A program made the position numbers and the translations under genes. Shown here piece by piece: positions 1-9,120 of a DNA stretch of 64,000 nucleotides (the first letter of the stretch is position 1; every line of letters begins with the position of its first letter). Origin of the DNA: Clostridia bacterium (lineage in GTDB: Bacteria; Bacillota; Clostridia; Lachnospirales; Lachnospiraceae); NCBI GenBank assembly GCA_910574475.1, contig CAJTAT010000007.1:62001-126000 (forward strand), read 5' to 3'. Under the pieces are notes generated by a model that saw only the letters and a program-made list of their open reading frames with translations, made no database searches and was not told the DNA's origin.

Positions 1-852
1 CCCTCAGAGGAGGAGTTCCCCTATGCAATCCGTACGGTATCCGAGACTTTTGAGTCCAACGGTTCCACATCTATGGCCTCTACCTGTGCATCCTGTATGT
101 CCCTGATGGCAGCAGGTGTACCTATTAAAAAGATGGTGGCTGGTATTTCCTGCGGTTTGGTGACAGGAGAGACAGAGGATGAATTTGTACTCCTGACAGA
201 TATTCAGGGCTTGGAGGACTTCTTTGGGGATATGGACTTCAAGGTGACAGGTACCACAGAAGGCATCACCGCAATCCAGATGGATATTAAGATTCATGGT
301 CTGACTCGTCCTATCGTGGAAGGCGCCATTGCAAGATGCCGGGAGGCAAGATTGTTTATTATGGATAATTGCATGAAGCCCTGTATTGCCGAGCCGCGTC
401 CAGAAGTGGGAGACTATGCTCCGAAGATTGTGCAGATTCAGATTGATCCTCAGAAGATTGGAGATGTGGTTGGCCAGAGAGGCAAAACCATCAATGCGAT
501 TATCGAGCAGACGGGTGTGAGAATTGACATTGATGATGAAGGCGCTGTATCTGTATGTGGAACAGACAGGACCAGCATGGACAAGGCCATTGAACTTATC
601 AAGATTATTGTGACTGATTTTGAAGAGGGAATGGTTCTCACCGGAAAGGTAGTTAGCATCAAGGAATTTGGAGCATTTTTGGAGTTTGCCCCAGGTAAAG
701 AAGGAATGGTTCATATTTCCAAGATTGCAAAGCACAGAATCAACCATGTGGAGGATGTCCTGACTCTGGGCGATACAGTCAAAGTAGTCTGCCTTGGAAA
801 GGATAAGATGGGACGTTTAAGCTTTAGCATGAAGGATGTAAAAGAAAACTAG
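1..852 (+). CDS. pnp: Polyribonucleotide nucleotidyltransferase, C-terminal part
   Basis: The reading frame is open from base 1, so the gene starts upstream of the window. PNPase is a phosphorolytic 3'-5' exoribonuclease of the RNA degradosome. The visible 283 residues hold the end of the second RNase PH core domain, then a KH domain with its GQRG loop near residue 158, then an S1 domain from about residue 211 (MVLTGKVVSI onward) to the end. The tail after S1 is very short. A strong hairpin terminator follows within 15 bases. Identification is secure from the ordered PH-KH-S1 architecture; only the 5' half is missing because of the window edge. Confidence 0.97.
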   Translation, partial: PSEEEFPYAIRTVSETFESNGSTSMASTCASCMSLMAAGVPIKKMVAGISCGLVTGETEDEFVLLTDIQGLEDFFGDMDFKVTGTTEGITAIQMDIKIHGLTRPIVEGAIARCREARLFIMDNCMKPCIAEPRPEVGDYAPKIVQIQIDPQKIGDVVGQRGKTINAIIEQTGVRIDIDDEGAVSVCGTDRTSMDKAIELIKIIVTDFEEGMVLTGKVVSIKEFGAFLEFAPGKEGMVHISKIAKHRINHVEDVLTLGDTVKVVCLGKDKMGRLSFSMKDVKEN

Positions 853-863
853 AATAGAAATGA

Positions 864-910
864 GGCGTCGCAAAATCATCCAATTCGATGATTGAGCGAC
901 GCCCTTTTTT
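864..910 (+). terminator. Rho-independent terminator of pnp (two-part hairpin)
   Basis: An outer stem GGCGTCGC (864-871) pairs with GCGACGCC (896-903). An inner stem AATCATC (874-880) pairs with GATGATT (887-893). Six T follow from 905. The same two-part layout, with AAAATCATC arms, appears in the inner hairpin at the right end of the IS1182 element at 12.65-12.70 kb. Confidence 0.9.
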
Positions 911-914
911 GACT

Positions 915-968
915 TTATTCTTTGATTTCATCAATGTATGTTTTTATCACCTCTAGGCTTGTTGGCAT
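915..968 (-). CDS. Possible 17-residue small protein
   Basis: A 17-codon ORF (MPTSLEVIKTYIDEIKE) starts with ATG at 968-966, preceded by an AGGTG ribosome site at 5 bases spacing. It lies 60 bases downstream of a near-consensus promoter with an extended -10. It ends just before the pnp terminator, which would also fold as RNA from this strand. The residues predict one short amphipathic helix. It could be a genuine small gene, a leader, or the surviving first codons of a gene whose remainder was deleted. I recognise no family. Confidence 0.35.
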   Translation of the reverse strand: MPTSLEVIKTYIDEIKE

Positions 969-1028
969 ATTTTCACCTACTTTCTATGAGCGATTTAGTC
1001 ATTTGGGTTATATGTCAGTACTACTTTT

Positions 1029-1057
1029 ATTATAGCAAGCGATATTCAAAGTGTAAA
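1029..1057 (-). promoter_or_regulatory. Strong sigma-A-type promoter
   Basis: On the minus strand, TTTACA (1057-1052), a 17-base spacer, then TATAAT (1034-1029) preceded by TGC, which makes an extended -10. It points toward the 17-codon ORF and away from the restriction system. The gene-free stretch 911-1116 otherwise shows nothing. Confidence 0.65.
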
Positions 1058-1116
1058 GCATGCATGAATATTTCGTGCCATTCCATATGTAATTAATAAT
1101 TGAAATATTCTACCAA

Positions 1117-3764
1117 TTAGCCTTCCTGGAATTGCCTGGCCAGATACCGGAAGGAAGAGTTTGGCATGATCTGTCTGGATGGAATGAATAAATAGTTCCA
1201 TTCTTTATATCCGTTTGCTTTTCCCCAACGTGAGGCGACTTCACAATACTGGATTCCACGCTTTTTCTTTGCAATCACATCTGGGTCATTCAGTTTATCT
1301 TCCCCTTTTACTTCAACAAGATAAATGGTATCATTTGTCTCTATCACAAAGTCAGGTTCATAATTATGACCATGGTTATATGTGATATTGAATTCATGAG
1401 GAGCAGGACGAAGCCAATTTTTCACATCATCATCATTCTCCAGGATACGTGCAAACACAAGCTCTGGATGGCTATCAAATTTGGTGCTATTGAATACACC
1501 TTTTTTATGCCGTCAAAAAGAACAGAGGTTATTTTTGCTGTATATTGATCATAGAGATTTACACGCTCAATAAAATGGAAGGATTGCTCCAGATTGTAGG
1601 TGCGTGCTCCCACGACCTCTTCCTGCAAAAAACCATTTTCACAATAAAAGTGCTGTAACATTTGTGTGTAAATTTTGTTGCCAATGTCACGCTTGTATAT
1701 CATGATTATATTCTGCATGCCATTTTCACCATGTATCGTTTCGTAATGGCGGCATACCTGGGAGATCAGCTTAAATAACAGGGCTGAGCATTTTTCATAG
1801 TCGATTTCCGGCTTTTGGCGCAATTGATCTAGGATAACTTTTTGGGGATTGTAGCCATCAAAATCTATGGCGTCTCCCTTGATTCGCTGCCTGTCCGACA
1901 TGTCTTCCAGGTTTTGTACTAGCAATTCATTTCTGATGGGTACATGGGTAAAATCCGCCATATTAAGGTCAAAATCTACAAATACATATTCCTCCACACC
2001 TGTATCTGTAATCTTAATGCGGGGGATAGGAATAAATTTTGCTTTGGCAGCCCGATGAGTTTCTTCTGTTTTAAAAAGAAGCCATGCTGCCAGCGGATTT
2101 TCATTTTCTTTGAAAACCTTGCCCAAATCTTTATCTTCAGATACTTTCTCTTTTACAGTATCTACAATTTTTTTCGCTTGCTCTGCTGTAACTGTATGCG
2201 CCGTTGTTTTCTGAATGTGATAGGAGACTTCTGTGTGAATAAGTTCTGTAGCCTTCTGTAACAAAGCATCATTGGCGTCATTTTTTACTAGTTTGGTTTG
2301 CTCGTAGGCCTTTTCTAATTCTTTCTCTGGCTCTGTGTCTAGTGTTAGCTGTGTATAAGTAATCTGTTCTGGAAGAATTTCTTCAGCCTTTATTACATTT
2401 CCTGCCTTAAAGATAGAGTCACCCTTTTGAGCCTCAGCAAGAATATCGTTGAATTTATCATGGGCAGTGAGCATAACTGCATCCACAGCTTTCTCACCAG
2501 TGCGTTCGCCATAGGGAAGGCGCAGACCGCGTCCAACCATTTGTTCACGGAGAATTTTAGATGCCGCAGTTCTTAAGGGAACAATGGTGTACAGATTGTT
2601 TACATCCCATCCTTCTTTCAACATATTTACATGAATCACAATTTCCACTGGATTATCGGGATTCTCTACGTCTAGCAGTAAACGCGTATTTGCTTCTGTT
2701 TCGGAGCCTTTCTGCTTTGAATGGACAACAATCGTCTTGTTTTTGTAAGCCCCATTGCGAAATTCTGTTGATTTGATAAAGCTTTCCGCCCAGGTTGCAT
2801 GGGAGGTATCTTTGCAGACGACGAGCATGAACGGTTTTACAGTGGGCTTGCTGTGATTGGCGGCATAGACAGTTAATTTTCCTTTGGTACTTTCGTGACA
2901 GGCAATGCCATCCAAAAGCATCATTTTGTCAAGCTGTTCATCGCCAAAATTGTAGAAATCAATATCAGAACGAGTTACAGCAAATGGAGTGCGGGTGTAA
3001 CCATCTTTGATGGCCTCTGATAAAGGATATTCATACACAACATTTTTGAAGGGTATCTGCTTTGTACCCTTGGTTACAAGAGGTGTGGCAGTCAGCTCCA
3101 GACCAAACAGTGGATGTAATTCATTCAAAGCCTGTGCGCCTTTTTCCGCACGATAATGATGAGATTCGTCCATAATAAGTACTAAATCGGATAAATTCGA
3201 TAAATATTGGTAGAAGGAGTCGCCGATGACTTCATTTACCTTTTTCATGTTGGCGCCTTCTTTGTTAAACTTGTCAATGTTGTAGACAAAAATGCGAATG
3301 TCGGAATCAAATAGATTCATCTGTTTTTGGCGATAGTCGTCATCTGTAATGATTTGAGGGACAGTGCTAAAGCAGCTCAAACCCTTAAAGATATATTTTT
3401 CACTGCTGTTATCGCTGAAATCCTTTTTTAACTTTTCATAAATGGTCGTATTTGGCGCGACAACAAAGAAGTTTTTGATACGATGCTGTGTGTACAGATA
3501 TGCGATAAAGGCACCCATCAGTCTTGTCTTGCCAACTCCAGTTGCCAACGCAAAAGTTAAGGACATAAAGTCACGCTCAAAATCAGAACAGATTGGATAC
3601 ATGGCATGAACTGCCCCAAGGGTAGCTTTGAGATTCATGCCTTTTCGCAAGTTCACAGTATTCACGATTTCTTCCAGTATTTTCAGAGAGTTCTTCTGTG
3701 GTGTGCGTAAGGACATAACGCCGCTGATATAATCTGTACTATAATGAGGGAAATCATGATTCAT
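1117..3764 (-). pseudogene. Type III restriction endonuclease subunit Res, frameshifted
   Basis: Res is the ATP-dependent translocase/nuclease partner of Mod in type III restriction. The main frame (3764-1422) starts MNHDFPHY, overlapping the mod stop codon. It carries Walker A ATGVGKT at residues 74-80, the DESHH helicase box at about 199-203 and a late helicase motif with GRGLRLP. The nuclease domain (PDF...EVKG of the PD-(D/E)XK fold) lies in the -1 frame at 1117-1490. The shift is at the A6 run 1506-1501, where the zero frame reads ATA AAA AAG. One extra A, or a -1 slip on this A AAA AAG heptamer, restores a continuous protein reading GVFNSTKFDSHPE into the nuclease domain. Without that, the product lacks the nuclease. 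Confidence 0.85.
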
Positions 3765-5781
3765 TGCTATCCTCCTCACTCCACTCATCTTCATACACAG
3801 GTGGGTGGACAATGTTAAGGTTATAATTTGCGATACCAAATTCGCAGCGGTTAAGAAGCATCTGAGGTATTTTTTTGATGGTGATATTTGCGTATGCTTT
3901 CTCCAGTCCGCTGTCATAGGAACGGCAGGCCACCACCAGATATTCTCCATTTTCCATGGTATCCCTGATAGAATCAAGAAATGTGCTGTTTAGATGGCGC
4001 GTGGTCACAAAGAGATAACTGTTTTCGTTGCCTACAGATTGTTTCCAGAAAAGGTTTCCATCCGGCTGATAGTGAAAGCCTTCATGCAGAGCTACTGCGG
4101 CTGCCAGCATGTCCTGGTCGTATTCTTCGTTGATGATACCCTCTCTTGACAAGGGCACACACGCCTCAATCACGATATTTCGCCGCTTTGCGGCGTTATC
4201 CTCAATCGGCGTACGTCCAGTACGCCTCAATCGTCTGCCTTGCAAGGCGACGAAATCTCATGATTGAGGTCGAAGAGTCGAAAAGAGGTAAATTTTGTGT
4301 CCTGCAAGGCACTTGAAAGAGGCGTACTGGACGTACGCCGATTGAAAGTAACGCCGCAGGTCACAAAATTTACTCTTTTTCGACCGTGTATGCCCTTGTC
4401 AAGAGAGGGTATACTCGCCAAAAGGGTCTTTCTTAATAAGAGATGGCACCAACTCATAGAAACGGTATCCGCCTCCCCCTTGCCAGTCAACGGATTTTGT
4501 AATGCCGCTCATGTCATCCCCAGCAATTACTTTGTCAAGACGAACTTTGCAATGAGAGTATGCATGCTCACCCATCTCGATACCGATATAGCGCCTTCCC
4601 ATCTTATGCGCTACTGCAGCAGTTGTGCCAGAACCCAGAAAGGAGTCGAGAACAAGATCTCCAGGCTGCGTGGATAATTCAAATATTTTTTCAAGCAAAA
4701 CTTCAGGCTTTTTCCCCCCGGAGAATATGACGCCGCCTTCACGGTTCACATTGTTCCAATTTAAGCTATCCCACAGAGAGCCGGTTTTTTCACGCTTGTA
4801 TAAGACCCCATGTTCCATCACAGTCACATTCTTAAACCAGCTCACAAGACGCTTACTCTTGCCCACAAAATGTACTGTAGTCAAATTTCCCTTATTTCTA
4901 CCTGAAACGGGATAGTATTCTATGGAATATAAATGATCCTCCTCATCCGTAGCCTCTCGTACCCGCGTACGTATAGAAGTCTGAGCATTTTCGGTAGTAC
5001 AGATTCTGTCAATATATTTATAAAAGGCTTGTATTTCAGAAATCCCATCCTCCTGTGCCAGCCTGGAAACACTTTTTGTTTGATAAGAGCTGTGTTTATA
5101 GATAACAATATCTTTTCCTGCCCCATCTTTAATCGTTTTATAATAGGCGCGCTCTCCAAAATCCGTAAATACTGTCGTGTATTTGAAGCTTTTGCCTTCA
5201 TTTCTCATTTCTTCAAGATACTGTGCCAGTTCAATTTTAGTGTAGGATTCGTTAAATTTGTCAAAGGCTTCTTTGGCATAACACAAGATAAATTCTACAT
5301 TTTTCTTGAGGCGTTTATCTTCACCTCCGCCAGATGCGCCAGAAGAATTCTTCGTTTTTACGATGATAAGATTAATAAAATTCTTTCTGGAACAGATTTC
5401 GTCCATCAAAACTTTGCAATAATTCATTTCATCGTCATTAAGCTGGACAAAGAGCACGCCGTCGTCGGCCAGTAATTTCCAGAGCAATTCCAGCCTGTCA
5501 TGCATGAGCTGCAGCCATATGGAATGTTCTATATTATCATTGTATTCGTCAAAAGCCTCTCCGGTATTATAGGGGGGATCTATGTAAATACACTTAACCT
5601 GCCCGGTATAGCTGCTTTCCAGTGCTTTGAGGGCAAGTAGATTATCTCCGTGAATCATCATATTCTCTGTGTCTGGATCCTGAGTTGTGTTGGACATTTC
5701 AACATTTTCTATCAGTAAGCGTGACTCTATGCGGACAGGCTTATCCTTGCCATACCATGTCAATTCTAGTTTATTGGCCAT
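3754..5781 (-). pseudogene. Type III DNA methyltransferase subunit Mod, split by a MITE
   Basis: Mod is the N6-adenine methyltransferase and specificity subunit. The start at 5781 (MANKLELTWYG) follows a GGAGG site; earlier in-frame codons are unsupported. The first part (5781-4399, 460 residues) has DPPYNTG at residues 68-74 and the AdoMet motif DSFLGSGTT from about 379, in beta-class order. It ends early at TGA inside the inserted MITE. The conserved C-terminal section (DMLAAAVALHEGF to the end) resumes at 4138-3754. Removing the 271-bp insert plus one TA copy rejoins the frame as GEYIINEEY. The catalytic motifs survive, so the truncated product might fold, but loss of the C-terminal region probably disturbs Res interaction. 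Confidence 0.85.
4139..4409. mobile_element. MITE inserted in mod
   Basis: A 271-bp element with terminal inverted repeats: ATACCCTCTCTTGACAAGGG from 4136 and its reverse complement ending at 4412, about 28 bp with one mismatch. A TA dinucleotide flanks each end (4137-4138, 4410-4411), as in Tc1/mariner or IS630-mobilised elements. The interior is two long imperfect hairpins, each with the palindromic apex GGCGTACGTCCAGTACGCC or its reverse complement near 4206 and 4322. No transposase is encoded, so it would need one in trans. Confidence 0.85.
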
Positions 5782-5862
5782 TGCGGCGTCCTCCGTCTCC
5801 AAATTAGCATATGAATGATTATACCATAGGCAGTACGAAAAAACCAATCCTTTCAAAAGGCT

Positions 5863-5891
5863 AGTCTTTTTTTGAGGTTCTCTACATATAT
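5863..5891 (+). promoter_or_regulatory. Candidate sigma-E promoter of the spoIIIA operon
   Basis: CATATATT at 5884-5891 resembles the sigma-E -10 (CATACAAT-like), about 20 bases before the spoIIIAA start. The -35 region (AGTCTTT near 5863) is a poor match. In Bacillus and Clostridium this operon is transcribed by mother-cell sigma-E, which is the main reason to propose the site. Confidence 0.3.
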
Positions 5892-5910
5892 TGTCCTAAG
5901 GGGTGAAGAA

Positions 5911-6867
5911 ATGAAGGACAAAGAGATAGATGAAAATGAAATAATACGCATCTTTTCCCTACATATCCGCGAGATTTTGAATCGGGCAGACTTAGATTTT
6001 GCCAGGCTTCAGGAGATACGCCTCAGGGCTTTGGCCCCTTTGATGATTCGGTATGACGGGGAAGAATTTTTTCTCAATGAGAGTGGCGAACGACAGAAAA
6101 GTCCCCGGGGAGCATGGCAGGTGACAGAAAAAGAGATTCGGGAAACCATGGAATTTGTAGGGAAGTATTCTCTTTACGCCTATGAGGATGAGCTAAAACA
6201 GGGGTATCTGACCCTGCGGGGAGGCCATCGGATTGGAATCGCGGGAAAGGTTGTCCTTAATCAGGACAAGGTCCGCAGTATCCGGTATATTTCCTGCTTA
6301 AATATCCGCCTGTCCCATCAGGTTCTGGGTTGCGCAGACTCTGTGCTCCCCTGGGTGTACGATGAGACAGGAGTGCGGCATACTCTGATTATTTCGCCGC
6401 CCCGCTGTGGAAAGACGACCTTGCTGAGAGATCTGGTGAGACAGATTTCCAATGGTAAGGGCAAATTGCCCGGTTATACGGTGGGCGTTGTAGATGAGCG
6501 TTCTGAGATCTGTGGCTGTTATCTTGGAGTTCCAAGTAATGATGTAGGTATCAGGACAGATGTGATGGATGGCTGCCCGAAAGCGGAGGGGATGATGATG
6601 ATGGTGCGCTCCATGGCCCCAGAAGTTATCGCTGTGGACGAGATTGGAAAATATGAGGATATTCACGCCATTGAGACAGCTCTGTTTTGCGGATGCCGTC
6701 TGATTGCAACCGTCCATGGGAGTTCCCTGGAGGACATTCACTCGAAGCCTCTGTTTCAGAGACTGATGGAAGAGCAAGTCTTTGAGCGCTACCTGATTCT
6801 TTATAATGGAGAGAGAACTGGGATGATTCGAAAGATTTTAGATGGAAAGGGGAGAGAACTATGTTGA
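5911..6867 (+). CDS. spoIIIAA: Stage III sporulation protein AA (ATPase)
   Basis: SpoIIIAA is the cytoplasmic AAA/secretion-type ATPase proposed to energise the SpoIIIA-SpoIIQ channel linking mother cell and forespore. The start at 5911 (MKDKEIDENE) has a GGGGTG site; an upstream in-frame ATG lacks one. The 318-residue product has a Walker A PPRCGKTT at about residues 161-168 and the acidic EVIAVDEIG Walker B further on, matching the family. It is the first gene of eight in tight tandem and overlaps spoIIIAB by 7 bases, suggesting coupled translation. Confidence 0.96.
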   Translation: MKDKEIDENEIIRIFSLHIREILNRADLDFARLQEIRLRALAPLMIRYDGEEFFLNESGERQKSPRGAWQVTEKEIRETMEFVGKYSLYAYEDELKQGYLTLRGGHRIGIAGKVVLNQDKVRSIRYISCLNIRLSHQVLGCADSVLPWVYDETGVRHTLIISPPRCGKTTLLRDLVRQISNGKGKLPGYTVGVVDERSEICGCYLGVPSNDVGIRTDVMDGCPKAEGMMMMVRSMAPEVIAVDEIGKYEDIHAIETALFCGCRLIATVHGSSLEDIHSKPLFQRLMEEQVFERYLILYNGERTGMIRKILDGKGRELC

Positions 6868-7379
6868 AAATCATGGGTGCACTGATGATTCTGGCCTCTG
6901 CGACGGGCATAGGCGTAAGCTGCAGCATGGATTTGAAAAAATATTGTATGGAACTGCGGCTTTTAAAGCAACTTCTCTATATGCTGCGAGGGGAGATAAA
7001 ATATACAAAAACTCCTCTGGCTGAAGCCTTTGAGCGCATTGCTGTCCGCCTGCCGGAGCCATTTTCTACATTCTTGAGGCAGACAGCTCAGGAGATGGAG
7101 AATTTGGATGGGAGGACCTTTGGAGAGCTTTGGAGGGAACAGATTCGGACAGGGTTGCCTGGCACCCATTTAAAGAAAGATGATAAGGAGCAACTGGGGG
7201 CTTTGGGAGAAGTGCTGGGATATTTGGATCTGGAAATGCAGGTTTCTTCCATTGAATTATACCTGGAACAGTTGGAGATTAGTATTCGAAGTGCTCAGGA
7301 TGCCATTACAGCAAAGCAGAAATTATACCAAAGTCTGGGAGTGGCTGGAGGCATTTTTCTGGTCATTCTGTTAGTGTGA
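6861..7379 (+). CDS. spoIIIAB: Stage III sporulation protein AB
   Basis: A 172-residue membrane protein with an N-terminal hydrophobic segment (residues 1-22) and one at the C-terminus (GVAGGIFLVILLV), enclosing a helical, charged body. This is the layout of SpoIIIAB, which resembles GspF-type platform proteins and is needed for engulfed-forespore development. ATG overlaps the spoIIIAA stop. Its place as second gene of the operon supports the call. Confidence 0.93.
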   Translation: MLKIMGALMILASATGIGVSCSMDLKKYCMELRLLKQLLYMLRGEIKYTKTPLAEAFERIAVRLPEPFSTFLRQTAQEMENLDGRTFGELWREQIRTGLPGTHLKKDDKEQLGALGEVLGYLDLEMQVSSIELYLEQLEISIRSAQDAITAKQKLYQSLGVAGGIFLVILLV

Positions 7380-7394
7380 TAAGAAAGGGGAAGC

Positions 7395-7589
7395 ATGAGC
7401 GTCAATCTGATATTTAAAATTGCGGCGGTGGGAATCCTAGTGTCAGTCTTGAGCCAGGTGTTAAAGCACAGTGGGCGGGATGAGCAAGCGTTCCTGACAA
7501 GCTTGGCGGGACTGGTGCTGGTGCTGTTCTGGATCTTGCCCTACATCTTTGAGCTTTTTGATACCATGAAACAGCTTTTTGCCCTGTGA
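7395..7589 (+). CDS. spoIIIAC: Stage III sporulation protein AC
   Basis: A 64-residue protein with two hydrophobic helices (about residues 4-20 and 35-55), the typical SpoIIIAC size and topology. It follows an AAGGGG site 8 bases upstream. SpoIIIAC and AD are small paralogous membrane parts of the mother-cell complex. Position between AB and AD makes the call secure. Confidence 0.93.
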   Translation: MSVNLIFKIAAVGILVSVLSQVLKHSGRDEQAFLTSLAGLVLVLFWILPYIFELFDTMKQLFAL

Positions 7590-7602
7590 GGAGGAGAGGC
7601 CC

Positions 7603-7986
7603 ATGATTCAAGCGGCAATGATTGGTATTACGGGTGTGTTTCTTGCATTACAGATCAAGCACACAAAGCCGGAATTTGCCATCTATCTCAGTATTGCCAC
7701 CAGTATTTTTCTACTTTTTTTAGCAGTTCAAAAGCTGGAAGTTGTGGTGGAAAGTGTAAAATTGATTCAGAGCTCTATCTCCGTACAGACCTCGTATATT
7801 CAGGTCCTGCTGAAAATTATCGGGATCACTTATATTTCGGAGTTTGCAGCTGATATCTGTAGGGATGCCGGATATTCCACCATTGCAAGCCAGATTGGAG
7901 TATTTAGTAAGTTATCTATTCTGGCAGTAAGCATGCCCATTGTCTCAGCTCTTTTAGAGACCATTCATGGGTTTCTGGCAGGATGA
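7603..7986 (+). CDS. spoIIIAD: Stage III sporulation protein AD
   Basis: A 127-residue integral membrane protein with about four hydrophobic stretches. The start at 7603 (MIQAAMIGI) has GAGGAGGAG upstream, preferred over the in-frame ATG at 7579, which overlaps spoIIIAC. Family length is about 130 residues. Its stop overlaps the spoIIIAE start by 4 bases. Confidence 0.93.
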   Translation: MIQAAMIGITGVFLALQIKHTKPEFAIYLSIATSIFLLFLAVQKLEVVVESVKLIQSSISVQTSYIQVLLKIIGITYISEFAADICRDAGYSTIASQIGVFSKLSILAVSMPIVSALLETIHGFLAG

Positions 7987-9116
7987 GGGCCGTAAGAAAG
8001 GTGGTTGTTCTTTTGACCACAGGAATGTTGTTTGCAATGGCTTGCCCTCTTTTGGTACAGGCTGCAGATCTCTCTCTTGTGGAGGAATTGGATTTTTCAG
8101 AAATAGAAGAATCCATGGACGAAATTCTGGGTGGAGAATTTCAATTCAAGGATATCGTGCTGGAACTAATTCAGGGAGGACAGCCTTTTACAGTAGATGG
8201 CTTTCTCACAGCCATCCTTCAACAGGTGAAGGAGAATTGGGAGACAGAAAAGCGTATTTTGCTTTCCATTCTGGTTTTGGGAATTGCTGCAGCTTTGCTC
8301 CATAATTTTTCTACTATTTTTCAGAGCCAGCAGATTGCAGAGGTTAGCTTTGAGATTACTTATATGTTGTTGTTTTTAATTTTACTACAAGTCTTTACTG
8401 GGGCAGCAGAATTGACTCAGGCAGTATTGTCTGGGATTCAAGAATTTATGAGCGCCCTGGTACCAGCCTATTTTCTGGCTGTCACTATGGCTTCTGGAGG
8501 CACGACGGCTACTGTATTTTATCAATTTCTGTTGGGGTTGATCTACGTGATTGAATGGCTGATACGGCATGGACTGATGACTTTGATTCAGGTGCATATG
8601 ATTCTCGTATTTATCAATCATTTGACAAAGGAAGAGTATCTTTCCCAGATGTCAGAAATGGTGTCAAAGATTGTGGGATGGATCCTAAAATCCATGTTAG
8701 CAGTGGTGGTTGGCTTCCATATGATTCAGGGAATGATTAGTCCAGCTATTGACTCTTTGAAGACAACCATGTTCAGCCGAGCGGCAGAAGTTTTGCCAGG
8801 AATTGGGAATATCGCCGGTTCTGTGACAGACGTAATTCTTGGATCGGCAGTTTTGATAAAAAATGGAATTGGTGTGACAGCACTGATTGTTATTATCCTG
8901 ATCTGTCTGGTCCCTCTTGCCAAACTTGGGACATTAGTTTTGATATTAGACGTGGCAGCAGCTTTGATTCAGCCAGTGTCTGATAAACGGATGGTAGGCT
9001 GTGTGGCTGGCGCCAGTGAGGGAATCAAGCTATTATTCAGGGTTGCTTTTACTACGGCTGTGCTGTTTATGCTGACGATTGTAGTAGTGACAGTGTCCAC
9101 AGGGGGGAAGATTTAG
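7983..9116 (+). CDS. spoIIIAE: Stage III sporulation protein AE
   Basis: A 377-residue multi-pass membrane protein with a cleavable-looking signal peptide (MRAVRKVVVLL... ending VQAAD at about residue 29). Then comes an acidic exported segment and at least six hydrophobic helices. SpoIIIAE is the large polytopic member of the SpoIIIA complex. ATGA overlap with spoIIIAD indicates coupling. Confidence 0.94.
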   Translation: MRAVRKVVVLLTTGMLFAMACPLLVQAADLSLVEELDFSEIEESMDEILGGEFQFKDIVLELIQGGQPFTVDGFLTAILQQVKENWETEKRILLSILVLGIAAALLHNFSTIFQSQQIAEVSFEITYMLLFLILLQVFTGAAELTQAVLSGIQEFMSALVPAYFLAVTMASGGTTATVFYQFLLGLIYVIEWLIRHGLMTLIQVHMILVFINHLTKEEYLSQMSEMVSKIVGWILKSMLAVVVGFHMIQGMISPAIDSLKTTMFSRAAEVLPGIGNIAGSVTDVILGSAVLIKNGIGVTALIVIILICLVPLAKLGTLVLILDVAAALIQPVSDKRMVGCVAGASEGIKLLFRVAFTTAVLFMLTIVVVTVSTGGKI

Positions 9117-9120
9117 AAAG

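Noticed and set aside
3765-3977. N-terminal extension of Res by 71 codons
   Set aside because: It overlaps the conserved Mod C-terminus in another frame and has no ribosome site; the start at 3764 matches the family.
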